From Magicicada septendecula (lineage: Eukaryota > Arthropoda > Insecta > Hemiptera > Cicadidae), in NCBI GenBank assembly GCA_034769895.1, contig CM068367.1:353369961-353433960 (forward strand): DNA of 64,000 nt. The letters run 5' to 3'. The notes beneath the pieces are model-generated. The model was not told the DNA's origin. It did no database searches and was given only the letters and a program-made list of their open reading frames with translations. A program made the position numbers and the translations under genes. This document shows positions 1-11,802 of this stretch, piece after piece; position 1 is the first letter of the stretch, and each line of letters opens with the position of its first letter.

Positions 1-327
1 CGATCATTAACTGCATAATAAAACGTTTTCCCCTACAGGTACAGACCAGGTTCTCACTTCAGATTAATGTGACTATAATTCGGATTGTGTCACAGTTCAT
101 CGTGAAAATGAATTATTCATGCGATTAGATACGGCGTGTCGTCAAAGCTAAGCCGATAGCGTTGTTGCAGAGTATATTATTTTGGACAACCACGTTGTTG
201 ATAAAACAATGAAACACAAAGTTTAGACCACTCACTGTTTGTGACCACTTTCATGTGAGTTAGTAAAGTATAGAATACAGAGAAAAACATTGGGTTTATG
301 AATGGATTGATGTAAACGAGAATGCAA

Positions 328-330
<3 letters not shown>
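1..330. other. AT-rich DNA, nothing recognised
   Basis: No credible gene, RNA or repeat was recognised before the GA microsatellite. Confidence 0.5.

Positions 331-404
<74 letters not shown>
331..404. repeat. (GA)n microsatellite
   Basis: An uninterrupted GA dinucleotide run of about 74 bp, followed by a short purine-rich tract (TGGAGGGAGGGAGGAGGGAG). Confidence 0.97.
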
Positions 405-409
<5 letters not shown>

Positions 410-1720
410 GGAGGGAGGAGGGAGTATTTAGTTAGGCAGAGAGATGAAGTGACTTTATAATGACATCTTTAGGAATAATGACAACATGAAATCTGTAGTT
501 AAATCACTGGGTTATTTAAAAACAGATGCATTTTTAACAATGCTATATTGTAGCCTAGGAAAATTTGTCGTTTCCTGAGGCTAAGTTAGAGCAAACAGAA
601 TTCACTAAATTAGAGAAAATGGATTCCATTGCTTAAATCCATTAAGAATAACGCAGTTTAACACATACATACGACGAGTGGAGAAACGTTCTTAGAAAAT
701 ACATCAAATTAGGATGTGAAGGGCTTAAAACCGAGTTTTTAAAACTATCTTTACAAATGTTTATAGTCATAAACTTTATCAAGAGTACGAATTTAAAGCT
801 GAAGTAATTCCTGATAATTTGATCTTTATCACTTTTAATTACCACAACAACTGATCACCATAGAATATTCTGAAAATAGCATTTTTTATGGTTTTTCAAG
901 GTTTTATTAATTTTATATTTTTACGTTAGAAATGAAAATACCAAATCGGATAAATTGTGAATGAAAATACTTATTTATATTAAAAAAGATTAAATTCTCT
1001 TCAAAATGAGACCTGTTAAAATACTATGTTACTTTGTTAAAATTCATTACATGTGGCTTATAATACATATAAATATTAAAAAATATCTGAATGTTATTTT
1101 TAATTTAATGATTTGATTATTCTTCATCAAAATACACACAATTATAAACTGACAAATTGAAAATTAAATATTACGTCATTTATGTTTCGATACGCATCTC
1201 AAATAAACATAAATAATTGTCACCTTAAACTCTTAATTATTTTTCATAGTAAGAGTTACATTTCTACTTTTATAATTCGTCCTCGTTGTCAGCATCTTTT
1301 GTTCTAGAGACAGATACTTCGTCTACCGCTACTGGATTTAGGCAGGACAAGTCACGCGTACTTATTTTTTATAACTCCTACCACATGGTAATTTTGCCAC
1401 ACTACTACGATTTAACAAATTATCTATATCGGCCAATGTTAATTGAAATTGAACATAATATCTATCAGATTAATAGAAAACACATCCACTTCAAATTCTT
1501 ATTTTTTGCAGATTTTGTAAAAACGCATATTTTTGAAGTTAGGAACCCGAATTTCCACCCTTTCAACTCCTCATTTCAGTCTGTTGTCTCAAGAATTTAT
1601 TTGCCTCAAGAACTTTTAGTACATTGAGTTTTCAATTTATTATAGCAGCACAGCCTTCTATTCTGTTTTCCGCATCGTCCTCTATTAACGAAGCCTTACG
1701 TGTTAATCGAAAAATATAAA
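405..1720. other. AT-rich DNA, no recognisable gene
   Basis: The longest open frame (1286-1627, plus, 113 codons) has no family signature that I recognise, lies in AT-rich sequence and is not supported by splice or promoter context. I treat it as chance. Confidence 0.5.
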
Positions 1721-1776
1721 TGCGCGAGCGCACGCACGCACGCGCGCACGCGCGCGCGCGCACACACACACACACA
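1721..1776. repeat. Compound (CG)n/(CA)n microsatellite
   Basis: Alternating purine-pyrimidine sequence, GC-only first and then (CA)n. It could adopt left-handed DNA in principle. Confidence 0.95.
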
Positions 1777-1835
1777 ATTTACATCCATGCATAGTGAATA
1801 ATTATTTAACTCGAATCACAATCCTCGTCAGTTTT

Positions 1836-1978
1836 GATAATCTCTCACTGATGGCGATTTTTGGAGGCACGCTTTTATTTTCTGAAGTTCAAAATATCAC
1901 ATAAAATCATTTTAAAGGAGAATTAAATTTAAATTTTAAAATTGGTGTAGCGTAGTTTGTTACTTTTCTCCAATTTTA
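1836..1978 (+). repeat. Interspersed direct repeat, copy 1
   Basis: This block begins ATAATCTCTCACTGAT and ends near CTCCAATTTTAAA. It is repeated in the same orientation at 2422-2576 with small indels. Shared landmarks are GGAGGCACGC, TCAAAATATCACATAAAA and AAAATTGGTGTAG. Its identity is unknown; it may be an old repeat family or a local duplication of about 590 bp offset. Confidence 0.85.
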
Positions 1979-2421
1979 AAGTAGCTATATTGATTATCAA
2001 TGTTAGGGGAATTTTGAGACATGAAAAGTCATTTAATGGCCTAATCCAATCCTCTTTTGATTCGTGTAAAATTATCGTACAGTAAAATTACAAGAAAATG
2101 AAAGGACATTTTGTTACTCTTAATTAAGGTAGCTTCAAATACTTTTTGGATATGCTATTTTAATGTTATTTAAAAAATAAAATATTTCATAAATTTACTG
2201 AAGTTTGTCATGTAATAAAAATAGGTGAATTTTAATTACGCGTTTTCAGATTATAATTAGTTTTCAAAAAACTCTCTCTCAAATTATGATAATGTGCTTT
2301 CAATTAATATACTGAATTTTTTAAAAAGACGTATCAAAAATACTTTTTTTGCAATGATTATTAAATTTGCTTTTGAAATTTCTATTTATCTATTTGAAAA
2401 CTGAATTCTATTTGAATTTTA

Positions 2422-2576
2422 TAATCTCTCACTGATCACGTGTTTTGGGATCTGGGAGGCACGCCTTTGTTTATTTGTTTTCTGAACTTCAAAATATCAC
2501 ATAAAATTATTTTAAAGGGGAATAAGATTTAAAATTTAAAATTGGTGTAGTGTAGTTTCTTACTTTTTTCCAGTTT
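2422..2576 (+). repeat. Interspersed direct repeat, copy 2
   Basis: This is the second copy of the block at 1836-1978, diverged by substitutions and a few short insertions. The same ordered landmarks are present. The family was not identified. Confidence 0.85.
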
Positions 2577-2961
2577 TATACAGCTATATATAATGCAAAA
2601 TGCTCTTCAAAAAATCAAGTTTCTTTAGGCTACGCAGTCGTAATGTTAAATAAGCAATATGCTATAACTTTCTTTAAATGGTGATTTTCGGGACGTGTCA
2701 GGCCATAAGCTGGCCAATTTTATTGACGTCATTTTAAATGTGACGGGTTTAAAAATGATCATTAAATGTGTTTTTAGACAATTTATACGTAGGACCCTTA
2801 TTATTATAAAAATATTTTGAAAAATTTTCAATTTTCAAAGACACCAAAAACAATTACGATTATTTTTAAAAAATGTTTAGACATGTTCAATCTGTAATGA
2901 AATTGAACGTGTGATTAAATTCAAAATGTCATAAATTTCCTCGTCTTTAAATTCGTGTATT

Positions 2962-3545
2962 TTTACTTCCATGTTCCATAAGGAAATGGAAGTATGGTCA
3001 TGGCGAAAAAAATCGTGGTCGAGATAAGGGCTGATTCTGATTGTACTACCCTCAAAACATGAAGAAAAGTCATTTTTCGAAAGGTGTCTGTGTGTGTGTC
3101 TGTCTGTCTATCTGTGTGTAGAATGTTTTCTATGGCAAACGATAACAGCCGAAAATTCAAACAGAATCAAATAATGTTTTGCATACAGTTCTGAAATGTA
3201 GAGTACTCAAGGCCTATTGTTTTTGAAGATCGGTTAAGGGAAAGGGGTAGTGTACCTGGAACGTTTCATATTTTAACAAGGGTAATTTTTTCTATGACGA
3301 ACGATAACTGCCGCACATTCAAAAAAGAATTAAATAATTTGTTGCATACATCCCTGAATTGTAGAGAGAGAATTCAAAGCCTTTTGATTTTGGTGAAGAT
3401 CGCTTAAGGGGAAGGGGTAGTTTACCTGCAACCTATTACGTTTTAACAAGAGTAAAGTACTTGAAAATTCATTTAAACTTTTTCTAACAATGGTAATTGT
3501 TAAAAATAAAATAATTTTGTTGCCAGGCAATAAAATTATAATTTT
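2962..3545 (+). repeat. Unnamed interspersed repeat, copy A
   Basis: Starts at ACTTCCATGTTCCATAAGG and runs through a TCTG/TGTG-rich stretch, GGCAAACGATAACAGCCG and TTTTAACAAGAGTAAAGTAC. The same ordered landmarks recur at 4317-4867, and in part at 35666-36290. The stretch is internally duplicated (two GATCG-TTAAGG segments, near 3229 and 3399). Open frames inside it are short and inconsistent between copies, so I see no coding evidence; it may be a non-autonomous DNA element. Confidence 0.85.
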
Positions 3546-3672
3546 TTCATTTTAATTTAAATCATGTATGAGAGAAAATATTATATCGTTCGTGGCAGGC
3601 AAGCATATCTCAATTATGTAATGTTTACGTTTCCATATTATTATTATGATTACCGCAATAAAAAGGCAGGCA

Positions 3673-3704
<32 letters not shown>

Positions 3705-3950
3705 GCACAAAATTCGTGTTATTTCTGGCCTCACTCATGTTTATTTTCTTACATTTGGACGCTTTTTAAATGGAAAGTGCCGAAACCCACACCAACACAA
3801 CGTGTGCAAGCCGAAAAAGTGTCCAGCGTGGTTATCGATTTGCTTCCTGTGGATCGCTGGGCAGTGTAACTGCACGTGTTTACAGAGGAACGGTTCATAG
3901 ACAGACTTTTCGTCTTTAGGGGTCCATGAGTGACTTCGGAGTTACTGCTT
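3546..3950 (+). repeat. CA-containing repeat block, copy 1
   Basis: The block begins in ATTTTTTCATTTTAATTTAA, carries a (CA)n tract near 3672-3707, then a GC-richer segment with GTGCCGAAACCCACACC and CTGTGGATCGCTGGGCAG. It is repeated almost unchanged at 4866-5300, 1,327 bp downstream. Short open frames through it are dominated by the CA run and are not credible proteins. Confidence 0.88.
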
Positions 3951-4316
3951 GGTAGTTTGATTCCACCGAAAGATATTCACTTACTTACTTACTTAAGTAC
4001 CAATGTTAAGTTCCTCCGCAGCATTGATACATCTCAGACGGTGTTTGTTGAAAACGGAAGCTATCCATAATATTTTCTGACATAGGAAAATATTAACAAA
4101 ATATTGGTATCCTCTTTTAATAAGTAGTGACACATACGATGGAATTTTCCATAATCATTCCACTTTCTAAATGTCTTAGGTACCCAGAACTCATGTTCCT
4201 GCTGCATACAGCTTTCCTATTTTTTCTACTTCGCACAAACTGCAGTCGTTACAAACAGATCTTTTTCTGATGGCCACTACATTACAACTGGAAATATAGA
4301 AAACCTCCTCAAGACA

Positions 4317-4867
4317 TTTTTTACTTCCATGTTCCATAAGGAAATAGAAGTATGGTCATGCCGAAAAAAATCGTGTTCGAGATAACGGCAGATTCTGATT
4401 GTACTACCATCAAAACATGAAAAAAAGTCATTTTTCGAAAAGTGTCTGTGTGTAGAATTTTTTCTATGGCAAACGATAACAGCCGCAAGTTCAAACAGAA
4501 TCAAATATTTTTTGCATACAGTCCTGGACGTTACAGCACTCAAGGCCTATCGATTTTGGTGAAGATCAGGTAAGGGAAAGGGGTTTTTTACCTGCAACGT
4601 TTTACGTTTTAACAAGAGTAAAGTGCTTAATTTTGATAAATAAAGTATCCTGAAAAGAAGGTCATAATAATCCACTGTAGAAAGGTAGATGAAATATCTA
4701 TAAATGAAAAGGGTAGTTGAAGGGGGAAGGTTTTTTTTTTATAAATTAAAATGGTAGTTGATGATGGAGGAGGTAAATTTTTATAAGTTTTATATGTGTA
4801 CTACGTTACTGACAACAAAGAAGTAGTTTATATGGAAACATTTCATTTAACTTTAACAAAATTCTAT
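4317..4867 (+). repeat. Unnamed interspersed repeat, copy B
   Basis: This second copy of the unit at 2962-3545 is offset by about 1.36 kb. It continues further into CCTGAAAAGAAGGTCAT, TAGTTGAAGGGGGAAGG and TGTGTACTACGTTACTG, and that order is matched by the copy at 35.7-36.3 kb. Confidence 0.87.
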
Positions 4868-4997
4868 ATTTTTTCATTTTAATTTAAATCATGTATGAGA
4901 GAAAATATATCGTTCGTGGCAGGCAAGCATATCTCAATTATGTAATGTTTACGTTTCCATATTAGTATTATGATTACCGCAATAAAAAGGCAGGCAA

Positions 4998-5047
<50 letters not shown>

Positions 5048-5300
5048 ATTCGCGTTATTTCTGGCCTCACTAATGTTTATTTTCTTACATTTGCACGCTT
5101 TTTAAATGGAAAGTGCCGAAACCCACACCAACACAACGTGTGCAAGCCGAAAAAGTGTCCAGCGTGGTTATCGATTTGCTTCCTGTGGATCGCTGGGCAG
5201 TGTAACTGCACGTGTTTACAGAGGAACGGTTCATAGACAGACTTTTCGTCTTTAGGGAATGAACCCTCTGCAAGATGGTGAGGGTCCATGAGTGACTTCG
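4866..5300 (+). repeat. CA-containing repeat block, copy 2
   Basis: A near-identical repeat of 3546-3950, with a longer (CA)n run at 4999-5046 and an extra short segment near 5257-5280. Together with copies A and B it makes an imperfect tandem arrangement of a unit of roughly 1.33-1.36 kb. Confidence 0.88.
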
Positions 5301-5339
5301 GAGCGCTTCGGAGGAGGGATGATTATCTGCGTAGTTCGG

Positions 5340-5600
5340 TTTCTTTATAAGAATAAAGTAAGCCTACCTAATTTTTATGGATAAAGTGACTGAAAATAAC
5401 ATTATATTAAACGACTACCCCATAATAACAAAAATATCTATAAATAGTGAAATTAGTTTGAGGGTGGGCGATATTTTTTTAGAAATTACTGAACCGAATT
5501 AAAGTAAATTATTTTAAACATAAATCTTACAACATGGAGGTCATGTATGGTTCTCCATACCGATTTTTATCTATTGTCCCCTCAAACATCTGGTCGAAGC
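5340..5600 (+). repeat. Unnamed interspersed repeat, partial copy D
   Basis: AATAAAGTAAG...ATCTATAAATAGTG resembles the part of copy B at 4620-4720. ATGGTTCTCCATACCGAT (5546-5563) matches the end of the copy at 36.27 kb. It is probably the distal end of the tandem arrangement. Confidence 0.6.
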
Positions 5601-8587
5601 CTTGCTGCGCCATGCTGTGCTCTTTGTTTGTTATAGGTTTTCTCCTCAACAGCACAGTCATGCAGCAGCCACCAGCACTAAATTCTCTTGTGATTAAATT
5701 TCTATTTCCACTGGCTTCCTCGTTAAATATTTGGATGTAAATTTTTATATTTTGTTCTCTGCTCAAGTCTGTTCACACAGAATTTTAACAAAGTGTTTCA
5801 TAATTATGTGAATAAAGTTAGCTTCTAAATAACTGCAAAAGGGGAAATAAATAAAGTTAGAAAACAATTTTGAAGAGACAGTTTACGTAGTCCAGAATTT
5901 GTCGACTCCTGATCAACACCACGGTATAGTTCGCAACGACAAATCTATCACAAAAATGGACACGAGTTTGCCAGTAAATTTCTCAAGGAAGACATATGAC
6001 GAACCTGTTACTGTTTATCAGCGGCATTTCAGGATTTTTGAATTTTGTGTCAGGCGCTGATGGATACTTCGCGGCCTCCTGCTGTATCCAATGCAACTAA
6101 TTCCGTACTAAAAGCATGAAGGCTAGCTACTAAACTATAGGCGAAATCACGGTTTTAAACACCAGACCAACTTTTCGCACTTTTTTATGATTATATATTC
6201 TTGGTCTGAGATAAATAATTTTGAGAATTACGTTTAAATAAAAATATCGTGTTTTGTCATTTTAACAAAGTAATTTTTATGTTCGGTTAAAATTACCGAT
6301 CATGTTTATTACAAATTAAACAGAATTTTGTTGTGTTTTTCTAGCCAGGTTCTAAATAGAAAGAACTGACAGATAGTTTCAGAAATGTTTTGAGAATAAA
6401 ATTTAAAGTTTACAGCATTTGTTTGAGACATAGTTTAGTTTATATAGAACTATAGTTTATGTATTGTTAGTAAATGTTTTATTTTTTTACATTGTAATGA
6501 AGTTAGGTGTAACTGGCAAGGAAGAAAGTTAGAAACACAAACCTAATGTAAATTAACCAATGCGTAGCAACTTAATGAGAAAAGTCTAGGACACGTTATT
6601 AGTAACTGCCGAAAGTGACTCAAGACGTTAGTGCAGTAATAATAAGTGAAGGTACAAAATGTTTGAAATTGGTCATACAGTTAAAAAGTTTAGAAAAAAT
6701 TCGTAGAAGATATTATCCGGTTTGGGTATCTGTACAGAGCTTTAACGCTGAACAATGTAAACGACTAAAAAGTAAAGCTACACACTTTTAAAACCCAGCA
6801 GATTCAACCAAAAGTTGGTCATGTAATAAGAATCCAATAAGAATCCAATTCAACACAGCTTCTTTACAAGTATTGCCATACGAACCGATTGCGCTAAGTC
6901 AGCTGGGTCAGTTAGGTCGTCAGCTGGGACTTTCACAGCTGGGACGATACGTAGTTTCAAAACGACGGTACCCAGTAAGGAAAACTACTGACAGGTCACT
7001 TGTGAAATCACGTGCTGGCAGACCACCAGAATGCTTAGGGGAATATTTTCAGTTAAATGAAACGCGGTTCGCAGTAATGAAGTCAGCAAACAGTACAGAA
7101 GATATAATTTATTTGGCGCCTCCCCATCGCTTTACGTAACGTGTACAGCTTTTACCCATAACACATGCGGTTTGCGTAATATTTGCTTATTGCTTGACGT
7201 GAATACGTGGGAAGGGACGGAAATACGTCCGTTCGCGATTGACATGATTGGATGAGAAAAACTCCTTTAACATTTCAAAGACATAAAATACGTTTAAATG
7301 AGACCAGTAAATATCCTCAACAGATTCGAGTGTCTGTCTAAAAACAAAACACAAGAATATAAACTGTTCACTTGGGTGTTGTAATGGGCGTGAACCGGTA
7401 AATTCAATAGAGATTTATAAATAAAGGAAAATTATTTATACTCTAGTGGCACAACTACTGCCGTATGCGAATGGTAATTGTTTATAACAAACTGTTTTGC
7501 GTCTCGCACACGAACATTCCACAGACATTCCAAGGCCATATGTCTTGTTTTAGGCGAAACACCGTTTACACCTGTTACGATAACTGTTGATTGCTGGTAC
7601 ACCGAAGTGCGCAGGTAAATAGTTGATAGTTGAGGTTAATTGGACGGACGCAACTGTTGTATAAGTGTTGACATTACGCCCAGTTTTACAGTAATACAAG
7701 TGGTTTATGTGAACCTGCAGTCTCGTGTCGTGGGAGTAGCTGGCGCCGGACAAAATCTTGACCACACTCCACACGCTTACAAACACACTACATCTACTTT
7801 GCATACGTAATATTTTACCTGTTTTAAATTGTGAGAATAAAAAGAAAACAAACAAAACGGCGAAGCAATCGCGTACTACGTGCGCGTGCATGTGTCCCGT
7901 GTCTTCGTTCCTCTGTTGGTGCTGATTACGTTTAACACCTTTAAAGGAAAACTGAACGTTAGCATCAATAAATGTCTGAAAACATTTAAATGAAAACTAT
8001 TTTATTGTTTTCTTGATTGGTTGACATTTTACTGGTGAAATGTAAATAATAGTCTACTCTTACAATTCCCACTCACTCTGCACGTTAATACGCCTTTAAA
8101 CTTTGAAAGCGCGTTTTATAGGCATGGATAATTTGTGTGTGTAAAAAGTATAATGTGTTACTTTATAATCACCTTATTTAAAAATATGAAATCTAGTCCA
8201 ACACCAAAAGAGGAAGTTCCAAATTCTATACACTGCGGAAGACTTAAAGTCTTCTGTTAAAGTCTGTATTAGGTATACTTTTTTCTTTTAATTTTTAACG
8301 TTTGTATTTGTTACAAATTGATTTTGTACTGATTGTGTAAGTTTATCTGGTTTACAATTCAGTATATTCAGTGTCTTTTTTTCAAAATATCTAATTATTA
8401 TTATTGTTGTTGTCGGCCAAGGGTCGCTGTTTTAGGCACAGAACTCAACCAGGCTGAAGAAGCTGCTTATTAAGACTACTGAGAACAATGTGTCACCGCT
8501 GTAAAAAGCCTCCAGTAGGTTGCAGTTCAGTTTGCTCTTAGCTAATATTTTCTACATTGATAATGTACGAGATGTAGTTGATAAATT
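5601..8587. other. No recognisable gene
   Basis: Mostly AT-rich. Two open frames were considered. The first, 6873-7139 (plus, 88 codons), contains a short QLGQLGRQLG-type repeat. The second, 7550-7891 (minus, 113 codons), has a hydrophobic start. Neither resembles a family known to me. The block at 6870-7230 is less AT-rich than its surroundings and could hold an exon or element fragment, but I cannot support that. Confidence 0.4.
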
Positions 8588-8896
8588 TTATAATAAAATG
8601 TATCGGCTTAAAAAAAAATGTGAAACGAAATCGATTCCTTCAGAACTTTTTTTAGAGGCAACGGCACTAACATTAAGGCATGAGTCCCACTGTTGCACTA
8701 TTCCGTAGATTCCCTGCTGGTGAAATTCTTGCGACTGTTTGGGGAACCATTCGCTAACAGCAAACTCTACCTCGGCGTCCGATTTGAACCGCCGTCCTTT
8801 TAGTGATTTCTTTAATGGGCCAAAAAAACATGATAATTGCACGGGGACAAGTCGGGACTGTAAGGTGGATGTTGTATAAGACTTCCCACTTCATAC

Positions 8897-8904
8897 GACC
8901 AAGC
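8897..8904. repeat. Target-site duplication, left (GACCAAGC)
   Basis: Matches the octamer at 9129-9136 exactly. The mariner sequence GCTTGGTC is thereby present on both sides of the insertion. Confidence 0.8.
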
Positions 8905-9128
8905 CATCTACCTCTTCCTCTCACACCTGGCTACCAACTACAGATGCATACAATAAACACAAACATGCACTTCTCTCCCATCTACGTGCCTCCACCTTCT
9001 CAACGGCCGGTCTGCAGTGGCGTACGTCACCCCACAATTCCCATACTATCTGGCTGAAGGGAGCTTGCCCCAGACCACCCCACCCCGAGTCCGGCCCAAC
9101 TCGGTCCGGACTCAAAAAAAAAAAAGAA
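8905..9128 (+). mobile_element. Poly(A)-tailed retroposon inserted in mariner
   Basis: A GC-rich segment of about 224 bp ending in a run of about 12 A interrupts the mariner between KKDLLG and KWEVLY. The octamer GACCAAGC occurs immediately on both sides (8897-8904 and 9129-9136), which I read as the target-site duplication. The body contains CGGTCCGGACTC just before the A tail. The family is unknown; it could be a 5'-truncated LINE end or a SINE. I saw no clear RNA polymerase III box pair. Confidence 0.85.
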
Positions 9129-9136
9129 GACCAAGC
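9129..9136. repeat. Target-site duplication, right (GACCAAGC)
   Basis: Partner of 8897-8904, directly following the poly(A) tail of the inserted retroposon. Confidence 0.8.
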
Positions 9137-9914
9137 AGATCTTTCTTGAACTGGGCTACATGAGGTCGAACATTATCATGCAGAAGAATGACACCATTTG
9201 TGAGCTTCCCGGGACGTTTATTCTTGATGCTGACCCGTAAGGGTTTTAAGCTGTCTGCATATCGCTCAGCGTTGATGTTAACACCAGGTTCTTTAAAATC
9301 TGAGAGCAGCACACCTAGATAATAAAAAAAATTCGGTTCGTAGTGATAACACCAAGACACATCACCGGCAACAATTTGTTGTAGGAAGGCATTACCTTGT
9401 TGTTGATAGCGCATCAAATGCTGTAATGATAAGGCCGAACGCAAATTTTTCTGCTTATCAGTAAGCAGTCGTGGAATCCACTGAGCAGCTACTTTGTGAT
9501 AGCCAAGACTATGAATGATGGAATGTACAGTTCCCACGCTGATGCTCAACATTTGAGAAAGTTCTCTAACTTTGATGCGCCTACTTACGCGTAAAGCAGT
9601 TTCCAGCTGCTCACATTTTCATCTGATGCTGCAACACTTGTTGGTCCGGGACGGGCCAAATCTTTAGTGGATTTTCTTCCTTGTCGAAATTTATTGCACC
9701 AATCAACCACTGCTGTATGAGAATAACTATAGTCACCGTATACAGATTTCATTCTCGTATAAATTTCCATTGGCTGACGTCCCTCAGCGGCCAAAAACTG
9801 AATAACAGCACGCAGATTATCTTTGGACGGACTTTCTATCATAGATACCATTTTCAACCCAGTCACAACGCTTAGAAAAGAGCAAACTGCAAATATTTTT
9901 AACAGACTCGTCAC

Positions 9915-11640
9915 TAGTACTTAAACAGACAATATAAACAAATGAATTCGTTGCCATGGCGACGAAGTCAGGCTGCGCAGATCAAACGTGTATTAACAAT
10001 CATCGTAAAAATACTATGCACACGACTTCCAAATTTCTCTCTAATAAATTAATTATGCCGTAAGGAAATCCGTTATCAAGAAACGTAAGATATTCCGTAA
10101 TTGGCATGGTAATACCATACTGTATGCTGTTTAGATAAACGGCAGAATGAATCTTATGTATTGTTCCCAAAAAGGGAAACGTTGAATATAAGTGAGACTG
10201 TAACAGTGTGTGTGTGTGTAGTGGTGTACTTTACACGTGACACGCAGTTACCAAAGCGCGCGTGTATCGTCAACATCGACAGACATTAGTAGCGCGTTGC
10301 TGACATTTACTGCTGTATGCCAATATATTTTACTTGTGTTTGTAATAATACAGGCCGTTGACGTTACGCCAATAAATCTTTCATTATTACCCTTATAAAA
10401 AATCTCTTTTACGGCTAAATCAATTACAGTCATAAAATGTGCTTGTCCACTTTTTATGAACTCGACATGGTCGACAACTTCTCGTAAAGAAATTCGAAAA
10501 CAAATTGTTTCTTTACAAACAAAAATTGGCAGCTGATTTCGTACGGTCGGTTTCTACGTTTGTAAAACGTCTGTACTGAAAGCAGTAGGTGTTGCGTAAT
10601 TTAAACAAAACTCCTACGCTCATTCGGTACATCGTACATAAAAGCTAAGTGTTGTCATTAAAATACATAAAACAATTAATGAATGTTTTAAAAACACTTT
10701 TTAAAAAAAATTGCTATTGTGAAATTGTTTTAAAACAGACTGAATCGAAGACGTGTTTCAGAACACTATCACCTAAACGTATGCTTTATAATAAGACGAA
10801 CAGAGAATTAGGAAATAAACAGATTAAAAAATGTGGTCTCATGTAGTAAATTTATGTATAGGTAAGAAAAAGTAATCGAGTTCATAGGGGTGTATTTTTG
10901 TGTCTGAATTCGTGTATTATAATTTTCATAAACTAGGTATTATATTCTGAAGACGAAGATAGGAGGCCTTGAAACGTCTACACAATTGTGTTCCTAGACT
11001 TTCACTCCCTCAACCGCAGAAATCGCTCCCTATTTTAATCAAAGTACATTTATTATTACATGAATTTCGATATTAGATAAACTTTAAATTACGGGAAAAA
11101 TTACATAAATCCTGATTAAACTACTTATTCTTTAGTAATATAACATTGGTAGAGCACGAAATCATACAATAAACACTAAAAATTTGAAACATTTGGATTT
11201 GTCTTACAATTACTTTGACACCTTGCTGGATTTTCACATATTTTATCAAATTTTTGATCCCTCTTTTGCCCCTGGAGTCCCAAAATTATGAAATTTATGA
11301 AACTTAACACTACATTCAGTCGTTAGTTAAAATTCTCTTTAATTTGATATACCACATGAACTTTTGCAATGTTATCAAAATTTCCACCTACTTTTTTGGC
11401 TCTGACGTCAAAAAATTTGAAGTTTTTAAAATTGAACACTATATTTAGATTGTGGTTAAAATGTTGTTTAATTTAATACCCCATATGAGCTTTTGCATTT
11501 TTTCACATTTTTGTCTTACTTCCTGTTTGGTTGTGAGTCCCTTTGAAAATTTCTATTAAGCTCCTTCTGTTATTTTTAAACTTACCTATTTCTCTATGTT
11601 CAGTACTTAGGATTTACATTAACTACATTAAGTACATTAA
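9915..11640. other. AT-rich DNA, no recognisable gene
   Basis: Contains whatever remains of the 5' end of the mariner (inverted repeat not identified) and then unannotated AT-rich sequence. A weak hammerhead-like string near 10947-10978 is discussed under findings. T-rich sequence from about 11200 may belong to the LTR element whose gag lies just to the right. Confidence 0.4.
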
Positions 11641-11802
11641 CTAGTCCATTGTTCATCATCTCCAACTCTTTCCGTGTTTTTATTAGTTTCCTTTGATCCA
11701 TTTGTCTCATTTTCTTCGTCTTTATTTCCATGTGCTTAATATTCTCTTTGTTTCTATTATGTTTATCTTCAGATAACAATGCTCTGTTGTCTTCTTTATT
11801 TT

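Larger units (their letters stand above)
8588..9914 (-). pseudogene. mariner-family transposase pseudogene, split by a retroposon
   Basis: The remains of a mariner (Tc1/mariner, D,D34D) transposase, which would cut and paste its own element in the nucleus. The N-terminal piece (9914-9585) has the helix-turn-helix region with SHTAVVDWCNKFRQGR. After a frameshift, the middle piece (9552-9127) has SVGTVHSIIHSLGYHKVA, a GD-W motif (first catalytic Asp) followed by YHYEP, and HDNVRPH (second Asp). The sequence from YHYEP to DFKEPGVNINAERY is too short, so an internal deletion is likely. The C-terminal piece (about 8895-8588) carries KWEVLY, HPPYSPDLSP and FGPLKKSLKGRRF. The residue expected to be the third Asp reads as Asn (PCNYH). 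An inserted retroposon separates middle and C-terminal pieces. Several frame breaks make it inactive. Confidence 0.92.

Noticed and set aside
3552-3900. Several short frames with Thr-His or Val-Cys runs
   Set aside because: They are readings of the (CA)n tract within a repeat; the same occurs at 4879-5236 and 45324-45530.
6873-7139. 88-codon frame with QLGQLGRQLG repeat as a gene
   Set aside because: The repeat is a short DNA duplication (CAGCTGGG); no family resemblance and no supporting context.
8457-8470. CUGAAGA string as hammerhead start
   Set aside because: No GAAA box follows at a suitable distance and no helix II was found.
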